Position numbers and translations under genes: made by a program. From NCBI GenBank assembly GCA_029255685.2, contig CM055316.2, forward strand, positions 69,765,237 through 69,829,236: a stretch of 64,000 bases of DNA. The letters are read 5' to 3'. Origin of the DNA: Silene conica (lineage: Eukaryota; Streptophyta; Magnoliopsida; Caryophyllales; Caryophyllaceae). Below, piece by piece: positions 11,134 through 22,949 of the stretch. Each line of letters starts with the position of its first letter. Within the stretch, counting starts at the first letter, position 1. Under the pieces are notes generated by a model. That model did no database searches, was not told the origin of the DNA, and saw only the letters and a list, made by a program, of their open reading frames with translations.

Positions 11134-12269
11134 TTAGGGACCTCATGCCTCTAGCATAGGTTGCAAGGTAATACGTACCTCTTGTGGTCCGTACCTTGTT
11201 CTCCTTTTCTCGTTATTTCTAACATCGACCTAACTGATTCGTAAGATAGCCCGTGCCTTTTCTGGGTGTCGGTACTCAGTAGCAATGTACTCTTTTTATT
11301 ATTCATATTATTTCTTTTTCTTATTCACACTGCTAATCGGAATTGACCATCTGATACATAATTCAACCCTTTTTCAATTAACTATTCAAGATATTTAATG
11401 CATCATTTTAACATTGTTTTCAAAACCTTCAAGGACATTTGGGATCATATTAAGTTTCATTAATTCCGCCTTATAAACTTCAACATGAGTCAATCTAACT
11501 CTCAACTTCGACAACAATTCTTTGTACGTGGCTAAACATGAGAATAAGATATCTCCTGACATAGTCCCATCACAATCACAATTACATCACCATAAACTCC
11601 TCCAATTAACAATTATTACAATCACAAAATGAAAATAATCAATTCCAATCACAATATAAAATAATCATACAACAATTAAGTAGGAAAACTCACCTTATTA
11701 GCAAATCATAGGAAAACAACAATCGACGGTCTAGAAACGTTCCTCTATAAGCCAGTCACCTAATAAAGCAATGTAACAACAATCAACAAGAACATCCCCC
11801 AAATCCTAATTAGAGTTTGACCAACTACAAACCTATGTATAATAAAGAGACACAAAATCAGCGACGATTACAACGGAAACGATATAACAACCCCCCTAAA
11901 TAACGAACTAGCTTTTGCAAGAGATTAAATCAACAATAGAGGAAAGGGTTTTGGTGATTTTGTGAAATTGAAAGTGATTAAGCGTAAACTGAAATGTTTA
12001 AAGACTCTCCTTTTAATTTAATCAGATCCGCAAAATTGCCTGTCAGACCGCCAACTCGGCCGAGTCCGCCAAACTCGGTCGAGTAATGCTTACTCAGTCG
12101 AGTTCTCATTCCGCATAGCCCACACTAAACATAAATGAAAGCTAGCTCGCTCGAATTAACCCTACTCGCCGAGTAGCTAGGAGACATAAACCTGTAGTAT
12201 TACAACAACAATGGTCGTCCAAACATGCATTTTCAACACAAAGTAAGTCAAACATGTTGTTGCACAACT
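11134..12269 (-). mobile_element. LTR-like remnant, probably Ty3/gypsy type, interrupted by copia elements 1 and 2
   Basis: There is no coding sequence. On the minus strand the segment resembles the solo LTR at 7490-9463 in layout: both contain ATTTGCTAAWAAGGTRA (near 11695 here and near 9285 there). Four GC-rich palindromic boxes lie at 12054-12065, 12073-12084, 12092-12103 and 12162-12176. Element 1 sits at its left edge and element 2 at its right edge, so it is older than both. Family assignment is inference. Confidence 0.5.
12054..12176. repeat. Four ACTCG...CGAGT palindromic boxes
   Basis: ACTCGGCCGAGT (12054-12065) is a perfect 12-bp palindrome. ACTCGGTCGAGT (12073-12084) and ACTCAGTCGAGT (12092-12103) are variants, and CTACTCGCCGAGTAG (12162-12176) is a dyad with a one-base centre. 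The same architecture with a GATC-type centre occurs at 24000-24102 in a different LTR. Confidence 0.8.
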
Positions 12270-13268
12270 TGTGAGGAATAAAGCATGTATTCACCCTAAA
12301 CTTGCAGGATTATAATGAAAAGTACAGTTGTGTTTATAGTCATAAGATTAAAAAGGATAAGAAAAGAAGTACAACCTTTAGTCCTTGTGCGAAAGGCCTA
12401 AGAACAGGAATTAACACAAATTCCCTCCTATAACTTGCACCCAAGACTTAGAATGAGACGTGGCCGCGTGTGCTAGAAATCCTCTCCAACTGCCTTGCAA
12501 TATTGGGAGAGCTATTTAGGTTTTAGATGTGAGATCTGAGGTTTTGGGAGAAGAAAGCTCTCAAAACCCTAATTTTTCCTTGAGATTTGTTTAAACAGTG
12601 AAACAAGAGTCCCTGACATAAGGAGAGTCCTCCTCCTTATGTAGCTCTTTTGGCCGAAATTTCCAATAGGGTAGGAGTGGGCTTTCCACTCTTACCTTAT
12701 TCTAATTTGTGATTTGACCCATTTAGCTAAACTTTATTCGCGGGTTTTGTTTATAAATCGTATGCATGTTATCAGATATTAATGCAGTCGATATATTAAT
12801 AATGGTCTGATAAAATACGATATTGTATAATTACCCAAATTAATATAACTGTTTATATTAATTCGCGAATACAATATTTAATTAAATATATAACCGTTTA
12901 TATTTAATTTACGAATTAAACATGTAATCCGTATTAGCTAAAATTATTTAATCCGTATTAAATAATAATCTCAACATCTTATTGACTAATTTAATAGTCA
13001 ATACATCTGACTAACTGTTTAGTCATATCCGGCAAAATGTGACTTTATTTTCATACTTCACATCTCTCAAACGTGTCCTATAGGTGTGACGTATAGGGAC
13101 CAGTTGATCACCGCCATCCGTATGACAATAACGTCAAACTTATCTAGCAAGCCAACCGTTATTGATAAACGTGGATCAACTGGTAATAATACAAAAGTAT
13201 GCCCTTGTGATCCTTAAAGAGATTTAATAAGTCATTGTACTTAATTGTCAAGGACACCAGCCCCAACA
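12270..13268 (-). repeat. 3' LTR of copia element 2
   Basis: This is a 999-bp LTR matching 21194-22760 once the MITE is removed. It carries the hairpin cluster at 12838-13025. Immediately inside it (plus coordinates 13269-13287) the sense strand reads AAGTGGGAGAT, the polypurine tract. Confidence 0.92.
12838..13025. repeat. Cluster of AT-rich hairpins with ACYGTT or CCGT loops
   Basis: Perfect inverted repeats occur at 12838-12863 (10-bp arms AATTAATATA, loop ACTGTT), 12880-12909 (11-bp arms AATTAAATATA, loop TAACCGTT), 12943-12966 (10-bp arms ATTATTTAAT, loop CCGT) and 13008-13025 (6-bp arms TGACTA, loop ACTGTT). Smaller ones lie at 12925-12936 (TAAT, loop CCGT) and 12982-13001 (TTGACTA, loop ATTTAA). 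The cluster is duplicated in the other LTR at about 22329-22516, where one loop base has changed and the long stems are intact. Confidence 0.85.
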
Positions 13269-14160
13269 ATCTCCCACTTGTCCGTACAAGGGTATGTGCA
13301 ATGACGTTATCACACTACATGTGGAGGACACAAGCTCCAACAAACTCCCACTTGTCCGTACAAGTGTAGGTGCGATAACCGATTCTCATATCCTTTTAAA
13401 ATTTCTCCCACTCAATGTAAGACAATTTGCAAATCCGCATTCGCAAAGGTCGTATCTCACAAGCGATCTGTATCAAGAGTGGTTTCCCCGACTAGAGAGT
13501 AACTTAACTGATAAAACGAATCTGTATTCGAGCATGGCCATGCATTTCAGTTACTACTCCTCGAGTGGCCCTGAGAAATGATAAAATCCTGATAAGGGTT
13601 TGGATATTTCCCTCAACTCGAATCCTGCCGATATCGCCCAGCATGAAATAACCCAGAAAAAATCCTCTTGGCCCCTGTTACGGTGACCGTGGGAAAGAAA
13701 CCAAAGTTACCCAAAATCTGTCTTAATCTCAAGAGACAGTTGAAGGTCAAAAGACTCGACTCTAAGGAACACTATGGAGGTCCTATCCACGACCAGGCAC
13801 CCAATGTTATAAAACATTTAGGACTCCATAACGTTGTCACGGGGTGTCCTACGAGATATCCGTATAACTCGCCTTTGTGATTGGTCAGTCATCCACGTGA
13901 CTTATGGCTCGTTGAACCCACCATCAACCAACGTCACAAAATGATTACCTGAGTTATCAGCTCAAGTGGGTAATCAAGGACCAAAACGATGTAATGTTAA
14001 TCAATTCACTGTGTGGTGTTCAAAATTGGCGTACAATTCCACATGAAAAACAAAACATTTTATATCATAACAATAAGGTTGAATAGAGTACACGAGAAAA
14101 TGAATTATTACATGAATTCATAAAAGAGTACTACAACTTAGGAACACATCCAATTCCCAT
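13269..14160 (-). other. 3' untranslated part of copia element 2
   Basis: This lies between the end of RNase H and the 3' LTR. The phrase CTCCCACTTGTCCGTACAAG occurs twice (near 13271 and 13345), so a short stretch around the polypurine tract is duplicated. No protein is recognised; the open frames at 13294-13581 and 13668-13880 look fortuitous. Confidence 0.6.
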
Positions 14161-15088
14161 GGAATGAATGTGCCCTTCATGCTTATCACGTGGTAATGCT
14201 TTTGTGAGAGGATCAACTATGTTGTCATCCGTAGCGATCTTATCAATGAAAATCTTCTTTTACGCGGACTCAGTCGTAGAATCTGCTGTAACAATCTGTT
14301 TAGAACTTTTCCAGCTGACAGCAGCGCCATTAAGAGTAAAAACGAATCCAGACTGAGATTTCGAGTCATCTCGATCCGTTTGGAAGCTAGCATCTGCGTA
14401 ACCCGTGGCGCAGAGCGTTGAGTCGCCTCCATAAGTCAATCCCCAATCTTTAGTCCTCCGTAGGTACTTAAGAATGTTTTTCACGGCCATCCAGTGTTGT
14501 TCACCTGGATGAGCTTGGAATCGACTTGTCATACTCAATGCATATGCAACGTCAGGACGTGTGCATATCATGACATACATGATCGATCCTATTGCCGAGG
14601 CATAAGGAATCCGACTCATGCGCTCTTTCTCTTCCAATGACTTAGCTTCTTGAGTCTTGCTCAAGTGAAGCCTAGGAGTCATAGGGAGGAACCCCTTCTT
14701 GGAGTTCGTCATGCTGAATCTCTCTAGAATCTTATCTATTTAAGACTCCTGACTGAGAGACAACATCCGTCGTGATCTATCCCTGTAGATACGGATGCCC
14801 AAAATTCTTTGTGCCTCTCCCAGATCTTTCATCTGGAAATGGTTTTTTCAACCATGCTTTAACCGAAGAAAGGAGAGGTATGTCATTCCCAATCAAGAGT
14901 ATGTCGTCGACATACAGTACTAGGAATACAATCTTGCTCCCACTCGATTTGATATAGAGACATGGTTCCTCGACTGATCGAACGAACCCATTCTCTTTTA
15001 TCACTTGGTCGAAGCGATGATTCCAACTCCGCGATGCTTGCTTAAGTCCATAGATGGAACGCTTAAGCTTGCAAACTTTCTTAGGATG
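14161..15088 (-). pseudogene. C-terminal reverse transcriptase and RNase H remnant of copia element 2
   Basis: Read right to left, this resumes RT after the solo LTR with PKKVCKLKRS, a YGLKQAS-type segment and the YVDD box (LYVDDILLIGND). A frameshift near 14835 and TAA near 14742 follow. The frame then continues through the conserved stretch around RPDVAYALSM and RNase H (GYADASFQTD, SWKSSKQ). After TTESA at 14260 the next recognisable motif is the terminal KIATDDNIVDPLTKALP, so about 70 residues of RNase H, including the CDN motif, are deleted. Not functional. Confidence 0.88.
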
Positions 15089-15363
15089 TGCTGTGATGCG
15101 TGTCTATTTTATGATGTTTTTCATCTATTTTTACACGCATTTGGTCGCTCATTTACTATGTTTTAGCCTTTATTTCCCACAAATTGTGTACTTTCGTATT
15201 TTTATGCACTTTTGCAGATTTATGCGGAAAAGAGACGATTTAGCACCAAATTCGTATCCTCAAGTCTTTTGCTTAATTAAGGAATAAATGGAAAGTCAAC
15301 TGGAGTCAAAATCAAGTACCAAGAGTCAAAACAGAAGAAATCCGAAGATTTCCGTACAGAAGC

Positions 15364-16062
15364 GGTCGACCGACCAGTTAAACGGGTCGGCCGACCAGGC
15401 CCGATTCTCATGAAGCCCATATTTCAAGAAGGGCCGGAAATAAGAGAAGCCCAGCAAGAAGCGGTCGACCGACCAGCTAAACGGGTCGGCCGACCAGAAC
15501 GAAGCCCATGCGATTCTTTTTTCGGAAATAAAGTAGAATTAGAGTCTTTAGGAAACTCTTAGTTTCTTTCTATATAAGCCAATCTTATGATTAGGGTTAT
15601 ATATCTTTGAATCTATCTTTTACCATCATATCTCATCTCATATCATATATCTTTATTCAAGTCTTTACCATCTAGTTCATCTTTTATCATTATTCAAGAA
15701 TTCTCAAGCATTCAATAAAGTTTATTCAGTTCTGCCTTAATTCCAATTGTGGTAATTATTCTTTAATCTAGTTTTTATTATAGTTCTTGTTTTTATTACA
15801 ATTGTTAAGTTAGAATCCCAAGCTTTATTGAATCTTGCATGCTTAGATTATTTACTATGTTCTCCATGTTTATTCCCAATTTTACAATCGTCTTAACAGT
15901 CATGAGTAGCTAATTTTCATATGTTAGGATGTAGGGGATAATATGCATAGGTAAATAAAATCCGAAAAACCGACCTGTAGCAGGACCACGGTCGGCCGAC
16001 TGGAATAGCCGGTCGGTCGACCGAGGCCGTGGTCGGCCGACTGGAGTAGCCGGTCGGTCGAC
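15364..16062. repeat. GGTCGACCGACC / GGTCGGCCGACC palindromic boxes in two orientations
   Basis: A module with GGTCGACCGACC followed after eight bases by GGGTCGGCCGACC occurs at 15364-15396 and again at about 15473-15505, upstream of the TATATAAG box at 15571. A module of the opposite order, GGTCGGCCGACTGG...CCGGTCGGTCGACC, is tandemly repeated at about 15990-16062. GGTCGGCCGACC is a perfect palindrome. Confidence 0.85.
15571..15578 (+). promoter_or_regulatory. Probable TATA box of the solo LTR
   Basis: TATATAAG lies in a stretch otherwise poor in such motifs, about 75 bases after the last GC-rich palindromic box, as expected for the U3/R border of an LTR. The transcription start itself cannot be read from sequence. 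Confidence 0.5.
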
Positions 16063-16663
16063 CACTCGCGTATGTATTCTTGTTTCGTCTTTTCTTGTCA
16101 ATTATAATATCCTGCAATAAGACCATAAGGAGACTTGTAGGATGTTAGTAATGACCTACCCAAGATTGAGAGATACGGGAAGGGCATTGGTTTACACCTT
16201 AAGACGGATAGGTTACTCAAGGCTGAAAGGTATGTAACCTGGGATTTAGGAATCACCTTTATTGTTGACACCCAATAATTGTGAGACCTAGGAACTAATA
16301 GCATAGGCCGAAAGGAGCTATTAGGTAGCATAGACCTAAAAAGATATGTTACACCCCCTTACGCGACTGCAATACATGTTGACCTTAGGATTTACTTTAC
16401 CTTAGCTATTTATTACCCAAACATCCTAGCATCCTCTTTTATTATATTTTATTCTCATCTTTTAATTCTTGTTTTATTTCAATCTTTGCTTTAGATATAG
16501 TAATCAACCAATCAACCCCCAAATTTGTTACCTTTAAACATTAACATTAAGACAATAAACATTCCCCACCTCTTTGTGGTTCGACCCTGACTTTCACTAT
16601 CTATTGTTAAGGTTAGGAATTATAAATTTATCTTTGGTACCCTCAACGACGGGAATCATGCTG

Positions 16664-19529
16664 GATCGATAAAACCCTCGGGTTGTACCATGTACAACTC
16701 TTCCTCCAAATAACCGTTTAAGAAGGCGGTTTTAACGTCCATTTGCCATATTTCATAGTCATGAAATGCGGCGATCGCTAAGATAATCCGAATGGAACGT
16801 AGCATGACTACGGGTGCAAAGATCTCATCATAGTGCAAGCCTGTCACTTGAGTGAAACCTTTAGCAACTAGTCTAGCCTTGTGGATATCTTGTTGTCCTT
16901 CCACGGCATGCTTTATCTTGTAAAGCCATTTGCATTGAAGGGGACGTACCTTTGCAGGTAGGTCCACAAGATCCCATACGTTGTTCTCATACATGGAGTC
17001 CATCTCGGATTGCATGGCTTCTAGCCATAGCTTTGAGTCAGAACTAGTCATGGCACCTTTATAGGTTGTGGGTTCATTACCCTCTAGGAGTAAGACGTCA
17101 TCTGTATCGTGTTCCTCGACCATACCAATGTATCTGTCCGGAGGAATAGAGACTCTTCCCGACCTCCTAGGTTCCTCAGGAATATCTACCGCAGCCTCGG
17201 TTGAAGGAACTGTTTCCTCCAATGGTTGCTCGGTAGTTGGTTCTTGAACCTCCGATAAATTGAAGGTTCTATTACTCGACTTGTTCTCGAGAAATTCTTT
17301 CTCTAAGAACGTCGCACTAGCCGCAACAAAAACACGTTGTTCGGTTGGCGAGTAGAAGTAATGACCAAAAGTTCCCTTTGGATAACCTATAAAGTATGTC
17401 TTGACCGATCGCGGGCCGAGCTTATCCTCGTGTCTCCACTTGACATAAGCCTCGCAGCCCCAAACCCGTATAAAGGACAAGTTAGGGACCGTTCCCTTCC
17501 ATAATTCGTATGGAGTCTTGTCAACAGCTTTAGACGGACTTCGGTTAAGTAATAGAGCGGCCGACAAAAGAGCATAGCCCCACAATGAATCAGGTACGAC
17601 GGTGTGACTCATCATGGATCGAACCATATCAAGTAAAGTCCGATTTCTCCGTTCGGACACACCATTTAATTGTGGTGTTCTAGGTGAAGTTAACTGTAGC
17701 ACGATGCCACAGTCTTTAAGGTGTTGATCAAACTCGTGTGAAAGATACTCACCACCACGATCAGAACGTAGTGCTTTAATCTTTCTACCCAGCTGGTTCT
17801 GTACCCGATTCTGGTATTCTTTGAACTTGTCAAAGGATTCACTTTTGTGCTTCATTAAGTAGACATAGCCATATCTACTCAAATCATCCGTGAAAGTGAT
17901 GAAATACCTATAGCCTTCTCGTGCGTTGATCGACATAGGGCCACATACGTCCGTATGTATGAGTCCTAATAGGTCGGCAGCGCGCATTCCAACACCTTTG
18001 AAGGAAATACGAGTCATCTTGCCGATGAGACATGATTCACACGTGCCATATGATTCGAAATCAAAGGGCGAGATAGCTCCGTTCTGTATGAGCTGTTTTA
18101 CGCGTTTCTCATTTATGTGTCCCATACGACAATGCCATAAGTAAGTTTGATCTTTGTCACCTACCTTTAACCTTTTATTATTCACATGTAATATCTCGGT
18201 GGTTTGATCTAAAACATAAATTCCATTCATGGAAACTGCCTTGCCATAAATCATATTGTGTAAGGAGAAAATACAGCTATTATTCTCTATTACAAATGAA
18301 AAGCCGAGTTTGTCAAGCGCAGAAACTGAAATAATGTTTTTGGACAAACTAGGAACATAATAACAGTTATATAAAAATAACTTGAATCCACTTGGAAGCT
18401 GGATCACGTATGTTCCCTTCGAGACTGCAGCAACACGTGCTCCATTCCCGACACGCAGGTCCACCTCACCCTTGATTAGGGGTTCTTGGTTTCGGAGGCC
18501 CTGCACATGATTACATAGATGAGAACCACAACCAGTATCAAGTACCCAAGTTCCGCAACTTGCGTGGTTAATCTCAATCATGTGAATAAAAGAAGAAGAA
18601 GACATACCAACAGGAGTAACACGGCCTGCTTTAATGTCCTCCCGATACACGGGGCAGGAGCGCCTCCAATGCCCAGTCTTGTGGCAATGGTGACATTCCA
18701 TGCTAGTATCCTTGCTCTTTGTCTTGCCCTGTGAGTTGCTTGACTCACCTGGCCCACTCTTAGTAAATCCTGGTTTCTTGAACCTGGGCTTACCTACTGC
18801 TAGGTCGCCCTGAGCTTTAGCCTTACCCTTACCCTTACCCTTACTGGAGATCATGAGAACATCTTGCTTCACGCTCCCACTTAATTTCAGATCCTTCTCG
18901 GTCTGTACGAGAAGGGAGTGGAGCTCGTGAGGAGTCTTCTTCATGTCGTTCATGTAATAGTTGGCCCTAAAGAGGGCGAACCCATCATGAAGCGAATGAA
19001 GCATTCGATCAACGATTATGTTCTCACTGATCTTGCAGTTTAGGGCCTCCAGTTTCTCGATATTCTCAATCATGTGAAGAATATGTGGGCTAACTGTTTG
19101 GCCCTTCTGGAGTTTCGCCTCAAAGAAGCGACAAGTATGCTCATAAGAAACGATCCTCGGAGCCTTTGAGAATTCGTTAGTGAGCATGGTGAAAATCTTG
19201 TTTGCACCATGGGTTATGAAGCGTCTTTGCAAATTGGATTCCATTGCATAGATGAGTACGTTCTTTATCGCACCCGTTTCCATGACGAAGTCGCTATGAG
19301 CGCGAACTTCGTTGGCTCTAGCTCCAGTTCCTGGGTGTGCCGGAATGGGCTCAGTTAAATACTTAAGCTTTCCGTCAGCAATGGCAGCATTCCGTAGTGC
19401 TGCCTCCCAGTCAGAGAAGTTTGACCCATCATTCCTCAGTCTAGTAGACTGATTCATGGAGTCCATGAAGGCTTTTAGCCAGGATTCACGTGCTAGCTTG
19501 GCACTTGGCATTGGGTCTTCACTAGCCAT
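16664..19529 (-). pseudogene. Gag, protease, integrase and N-terminal RT of copia element 2
   Basis: The first 955 or so residues of the copia polyprotein remain open. They include a Gag domain (residues 1-270), a zinc knuckle CHHCHKTGHWRRSC at about 276-290, protease WVLDTGCGSH near 328, the GAG-pre-integrase WHCRMGH motif, an integrase core with HTDVCGPM near 523, RSDRGGEYL near 590 and the E-containing PQLNGVSERRNR near 625, then the start of RT ([25 protein letters not shown]). The frame stops only because the solo LTR was inserted; the terminal codons at 16656-16661 belong to the LTR and its target duplication. It is well preserved, consistent with low LTR divergence. Confidence 0.92.
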
Positions 19530-20929
19530 TTAGTTATACAGCAGTTTAATTGAACGTGTTCTAGACTGAAAAAGAAGATAAAACAAAACCATATAAGCAA
19601 CTTATTGTTGTGATTTAAGTCTATATAAAATCGAATTTAAACTCGTAGACTCATGCATTTATATAATTGATCTCCCTCAAGAATTATATAAACGATCCCA
19701 AGACTCAATTTCCGTATATTGATAAGCCCACAGTTTGGCTAATTCCAATAGTTGGAACTCTTGGTCGATAGATTTCTGTATATCCTATCTATTAGTCCAT
19801 CTCAGTCAGTAGATAGTATCGAGTGACCATGATGTTGAGATAAAATAAATCATCTGTTCCCACTTACCCGACGTAGAAGGGGTCATATTATGCCTACCGA
19901 CGAAGAAGGGATTCATGGGAGGCTGATTTATAAAGACTAGTCTCAATTTTTGGTTATACGAGGAAGACCCCATCAACTTTTATTTATTCATATTAAGTGA
20001 ACTAATATCTAGCATATGCGTGAATGAATTAAATAAAGTGATGGCTTTGCAATTGACATGTGACATCTGTATTGTCACAGAAAACTAACGCGTAACCTCT
20101 ACATGAGTCAGTTTTCAGGCACGATATAGGTGGTTTGGTTTTAGGCGGAATATGATGCAAGCTATTATCGATGAAAGCATAAAGTGAAAGCAATAAACGT
20201 AAATAAAAAGTCCTAGTGTGGCCTTTCCTACCAAAATAAACATAAAACAACTTGGAATCCACCGTTGGACCCTAGAAGCTTGTCTTGATGTTCCATCTTG
20301 GTCCTTGCAGCGGGAGTGAGCATCCGGTCTCCGTCTTGTCTTTGGTCTTCACAAAATTACTAATTTAAATTACAAAAGTAGTCCTAGATACATTCTAATT
20401 TAAATACAAAAGTAATTACATGGCAAAAACCCAAAACGGAGATTCAAGATCTCAAGATTACAAGCAAGACTGTGTCCCATCATTACGGTGACACAATCTT
20501 CTAAGGCCACACTAAGTTACAACCGTTTGCAAAATTAAATACGTTATTGAAAGCATTCATTAGACATTCAACAAGACGATAAATAAAATGCATCAACTAA
20601 ATTAAAATTCATACATGACATAATACTGTTATTATGATTAACAAATTTTTACCAAACCACCTTTTAGGATTAAAATTATGTGATTATACCGTTTTAACCA
20701 CTTTAATTTTAATAAGTTTATAATCCTATTATTTTAAACCGTTTTAAAATAATATGTATCAAACGAGGGTGAACCGTTTCACAAAATTAATAATATACTA
20801 TTTCCGTATATAGTATATTACTAAAGGCCATGTGAAAATAAAACATGTTATTTTCGGAAAATAAAAAAAAACGAGTCTGTTACAGGGGTGGTCTACCGAC
20901 CCAAAAAACAGGTCTACCGACCACCTGAC

Positions 20930-20976
<47 letters not shown>

Positions 20977-21178
20977 CAGAATGGTCGACCGACCCGAAAA
21001 ACAGGTCGACCGACCACAAAACACGAAACCGAGTTTCTGAACACGATTTCTCACAAAAGATAAACTGTCGAAACAGAAAAACACGCAGGAGGCGGTCGAC
21101 CGACCGACTTAGCGGCAGAAGACGATTTTTCAGGTTTTAAAACTTACGAAAAACACAAAGGTAAAATTTTCATGGCCT
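19530..21178 (-). other. 5' leader of copia element 2
   Basis: A long untranslated leader lies between primer-binding site and gag. It contains a 40-base T run (20934-20973; A run on the sense strand) and three clusters of GGTCGACCGACC-like boxes at about 20889-20922, 20981-21018 and 21092-21104. No protein is recognised; the 77-residue open frame at 20029-20262 has no features. Confidence 0.65.
20934..20973. repeat. Homopolymer of 40 T
   Basis: An uninterrupted T run in the leader of copia element 2, flanked on both sides by GTCTACCGACC/GTCGACCGACC boxes. Its exact length may vary with sequencing. Confidence 0.9.
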
Positions 21179-21191
21179 GGCTCTGATACCA
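21179..21191 (-). other. Primer-binding site of copia element 2
   Basis: On the minus strand TGGTATCAGAGCC, complementary to initiator tRNA-Met, lies two bases inside the 5' LTR. Confidence 0.92.
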
Positions 21192-21193
21192 CT

Positions 21194-22760
21194 TGTGAGG
21201 AATAAAGTATGTATTCACCCTAAACTTGCAGGATTATAATGAAAAGTACAGTTGTGTTTATAGTCATAAGATTAAAAAGGATAAGAAAAGAAGTACAACA
21301 TTTAGTCCTTGTGCGAAAGGCCTAAGAACAGGAATTAACACAAATTCCCTCCTATAACTTGCACCCAAGACTTAGAATGAGACGTGGCCGCGTGTGCTAG
21401 AAACAGTGGCGGACCCAAAATTTTTGTGCAAGGGGGGCACAAAAAAATTTGACGCGTTATCTACACGTGTCTAAGAAAATATTTTTATATTTTAAATTTT
21501 TTTCCCTATGTTAAATAATATTTAAGTAAAAAATGGGAAAAATTGGACTTATAGATATTTTTTTTCAAAAATAACGTTTTCTCTGAAATAATACAAAGTA
21601 TATATTTTAACTTAAAGTTGTAGAATATAATAAATTTTGATACAAAATCTAACAATAAATACAAGTGGTTTAATGGTTTAGAACTTTTAATATAATCTAA
21701 AGGTCATGGGTTCAAATCTTATATTACGCATTCACATATATTTGAAAGAGGTAATATGTACTAAGGCCCAAAAAATTTATTAATATGATGTAGCTATGAT
21801 GTAGCTATGGGGAATCGAACATGTATCTCTAAGATAAAAATTGACACTTTTACCAATTATGTCATGATAACTATATGTCTATATTGGAGACTTATAAAAA
21901 TTTATTTCGAAAATTTCATGGGGGGCACGTGCCCACCCCGACACTGCCTAAATCCGCCCCTAGCTAGAAATCCTCTCCAACTGCCTTGCAATATTGGGAG
22001 AGCTATTTAGGTTTTAGACGTGAGATCTGAGGTTTTGGGAGAAGAAAGCTCTCAAAACCCTAATTTTTCCTTGAGATTTGTTTAAACAGTGAAACAAGAG
22101 TCCCTGACATAAGGAGAGTCCTCCTCCTTATGTAGCTCTTTTGGCCGAAATTTCCAATAGGGTAGGAGTGGGCTTTCCACTCTTACCTTATTCTAATTTG
22201 TGATTCGACCCATTTAGCTAAACTTTATTCGCGGGTTTTGTTTATAAATCGTATGCATGTTATCAGATATTAATGCAGTCGATATATTAATAATGATCTG
22301 ATAAAATACGATATTGTATAATTACCCAAATTAATATAACTGCTTATATTAATTCGCGAATACAATATTTAATTAAATATATAACCGTTTATATTTAATT
22401 TACGAATTAAACATGTAATCCGTATTAGCTAAAATTATTTAATCCGTATTAAATAATAATCTCAACATCTTATTGACTAATTTAATAGTCAATACCTCTG
22501 ACTAACTGTTTAGTCATATCCGGCAAAATGTGACTGTATTTTCATACCTTCACATCTCTCAAACGTGTCCTATAGGTGTGACGTATAGGGACCAGTTGAT
22601 CACCGCCATCCGTATGACAATAACGTCAAACTTATCTAGCAAGCCAACCGTTATTGATAAACGTGGATCAACTGGTAATAATACAAAAGTATGCCCTTGT
22701 GATCCTTAAAGAGATTTAATAAGTCATTGTACTTAATTGTCAAGGACACCAGCCCCAACA
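21194..22760 (-). repeat. 5' LTR of copia element 2, split by a MITE
   Basis: It matches 12270-13268 over its whole length apart from the insertion at 21404-21962 plus the 8-bp duplication. About eight substitutions and one indel separate the two LTRs by eye. Confidence 0.92.
21404..21962. mobile_element. hAT-type MITE inside the LTR
   Basis: 559 bp flanked by the perfect 8-bp duplication GCTAGAAA (21396-21403 and 21963-21970). Terminal inverted repeats are CAGTGGCGGA at the left and the complement TAGGGGCGGA at the right, of the common plant hAT type CAGGGGCGGA. A second inverted pair, AGGGGGGCAC near 21431 and GTGCCCACCCC near 21929, lies inside. It is absent from the other LTR, so it came after element 2. 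No transposase is encoded. Confidence 0.93.
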
Positions 22761-22765
22761 CAACC

Positions 22766-22949
22766 TTTGTAAAACTTTCAATTATGTTTTGAAAGAAGTC
22801 AAAGACAAGCTTATCTTGACACATATGAAGTGGATAAGACGTTATGTCATAAAAAAAATTGTGAGAAGATGGAGGATGTGTCTAAGTATGAAGAGAATGT
22901 GATGCCATATGCTTCAAAATATATCAAGTAGGTTGGGGATAAATCAAGG
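22766..22949. other. Unassigned sequence next to copia element 2
   Basis: AT-rich sequence which before insertion of element 2 was continuous with 12269 and leftwards. A short stretch (VMPYASKYIK in plus frame) could be a transposase remnant but is too short to call. Confidence 0.3.

Larger units (their letters stand above)
15094..16658 (+). mobile_element. Solo LTR inserted in the pol gene of copia element 2
   Basis: This 1565-bp insertion starts TGATGCGTGTC and ends GGGAATCA, with the perfect 5-bp target duplication TGCTG (15089-15093 and 16659-16663). Removing it joins the RT sequence GFIDPA to HPKK in frame. It has no coding content. It resembles Athila/Tat-type LTRs: a TATATAAG box at 15571-15578 and a GTAGCTAA...ATGTTAGGATG stretch near 15905-15931 that is similar to one at 24637-24666. 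GC-rich palindromic boxes flank the TATA region at 15364-15396, 15473-15496 and 15990-16062. Confidence 0.88.
12270..22760 (-). mobile_element. Ty1/copia LTR retrotransposon 2, antisense, degenerate and nested
   Basis: The element runs right to left. Its 5' LTR is at 21194-22760 (enlarged by a MITE), the primer-binding site at 21179-21191, gag-pol at 19529 down to 14161, and the 3' LTR at 12270-13268. LTRs end in TG...CA (TGTTGGGG...CCTCACA on the sense strand). The flanks CAACT (12265-12269) and CAACC (22761-22765) fit a 5-bp target duplication with one change. By eye the LTRs differ at about eight sites in 1 kb. The coding region is broken by a 1.57-kb solo LTR, a frameshift, two stops and a deletion within RNase H. 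Confidence 0.92.
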
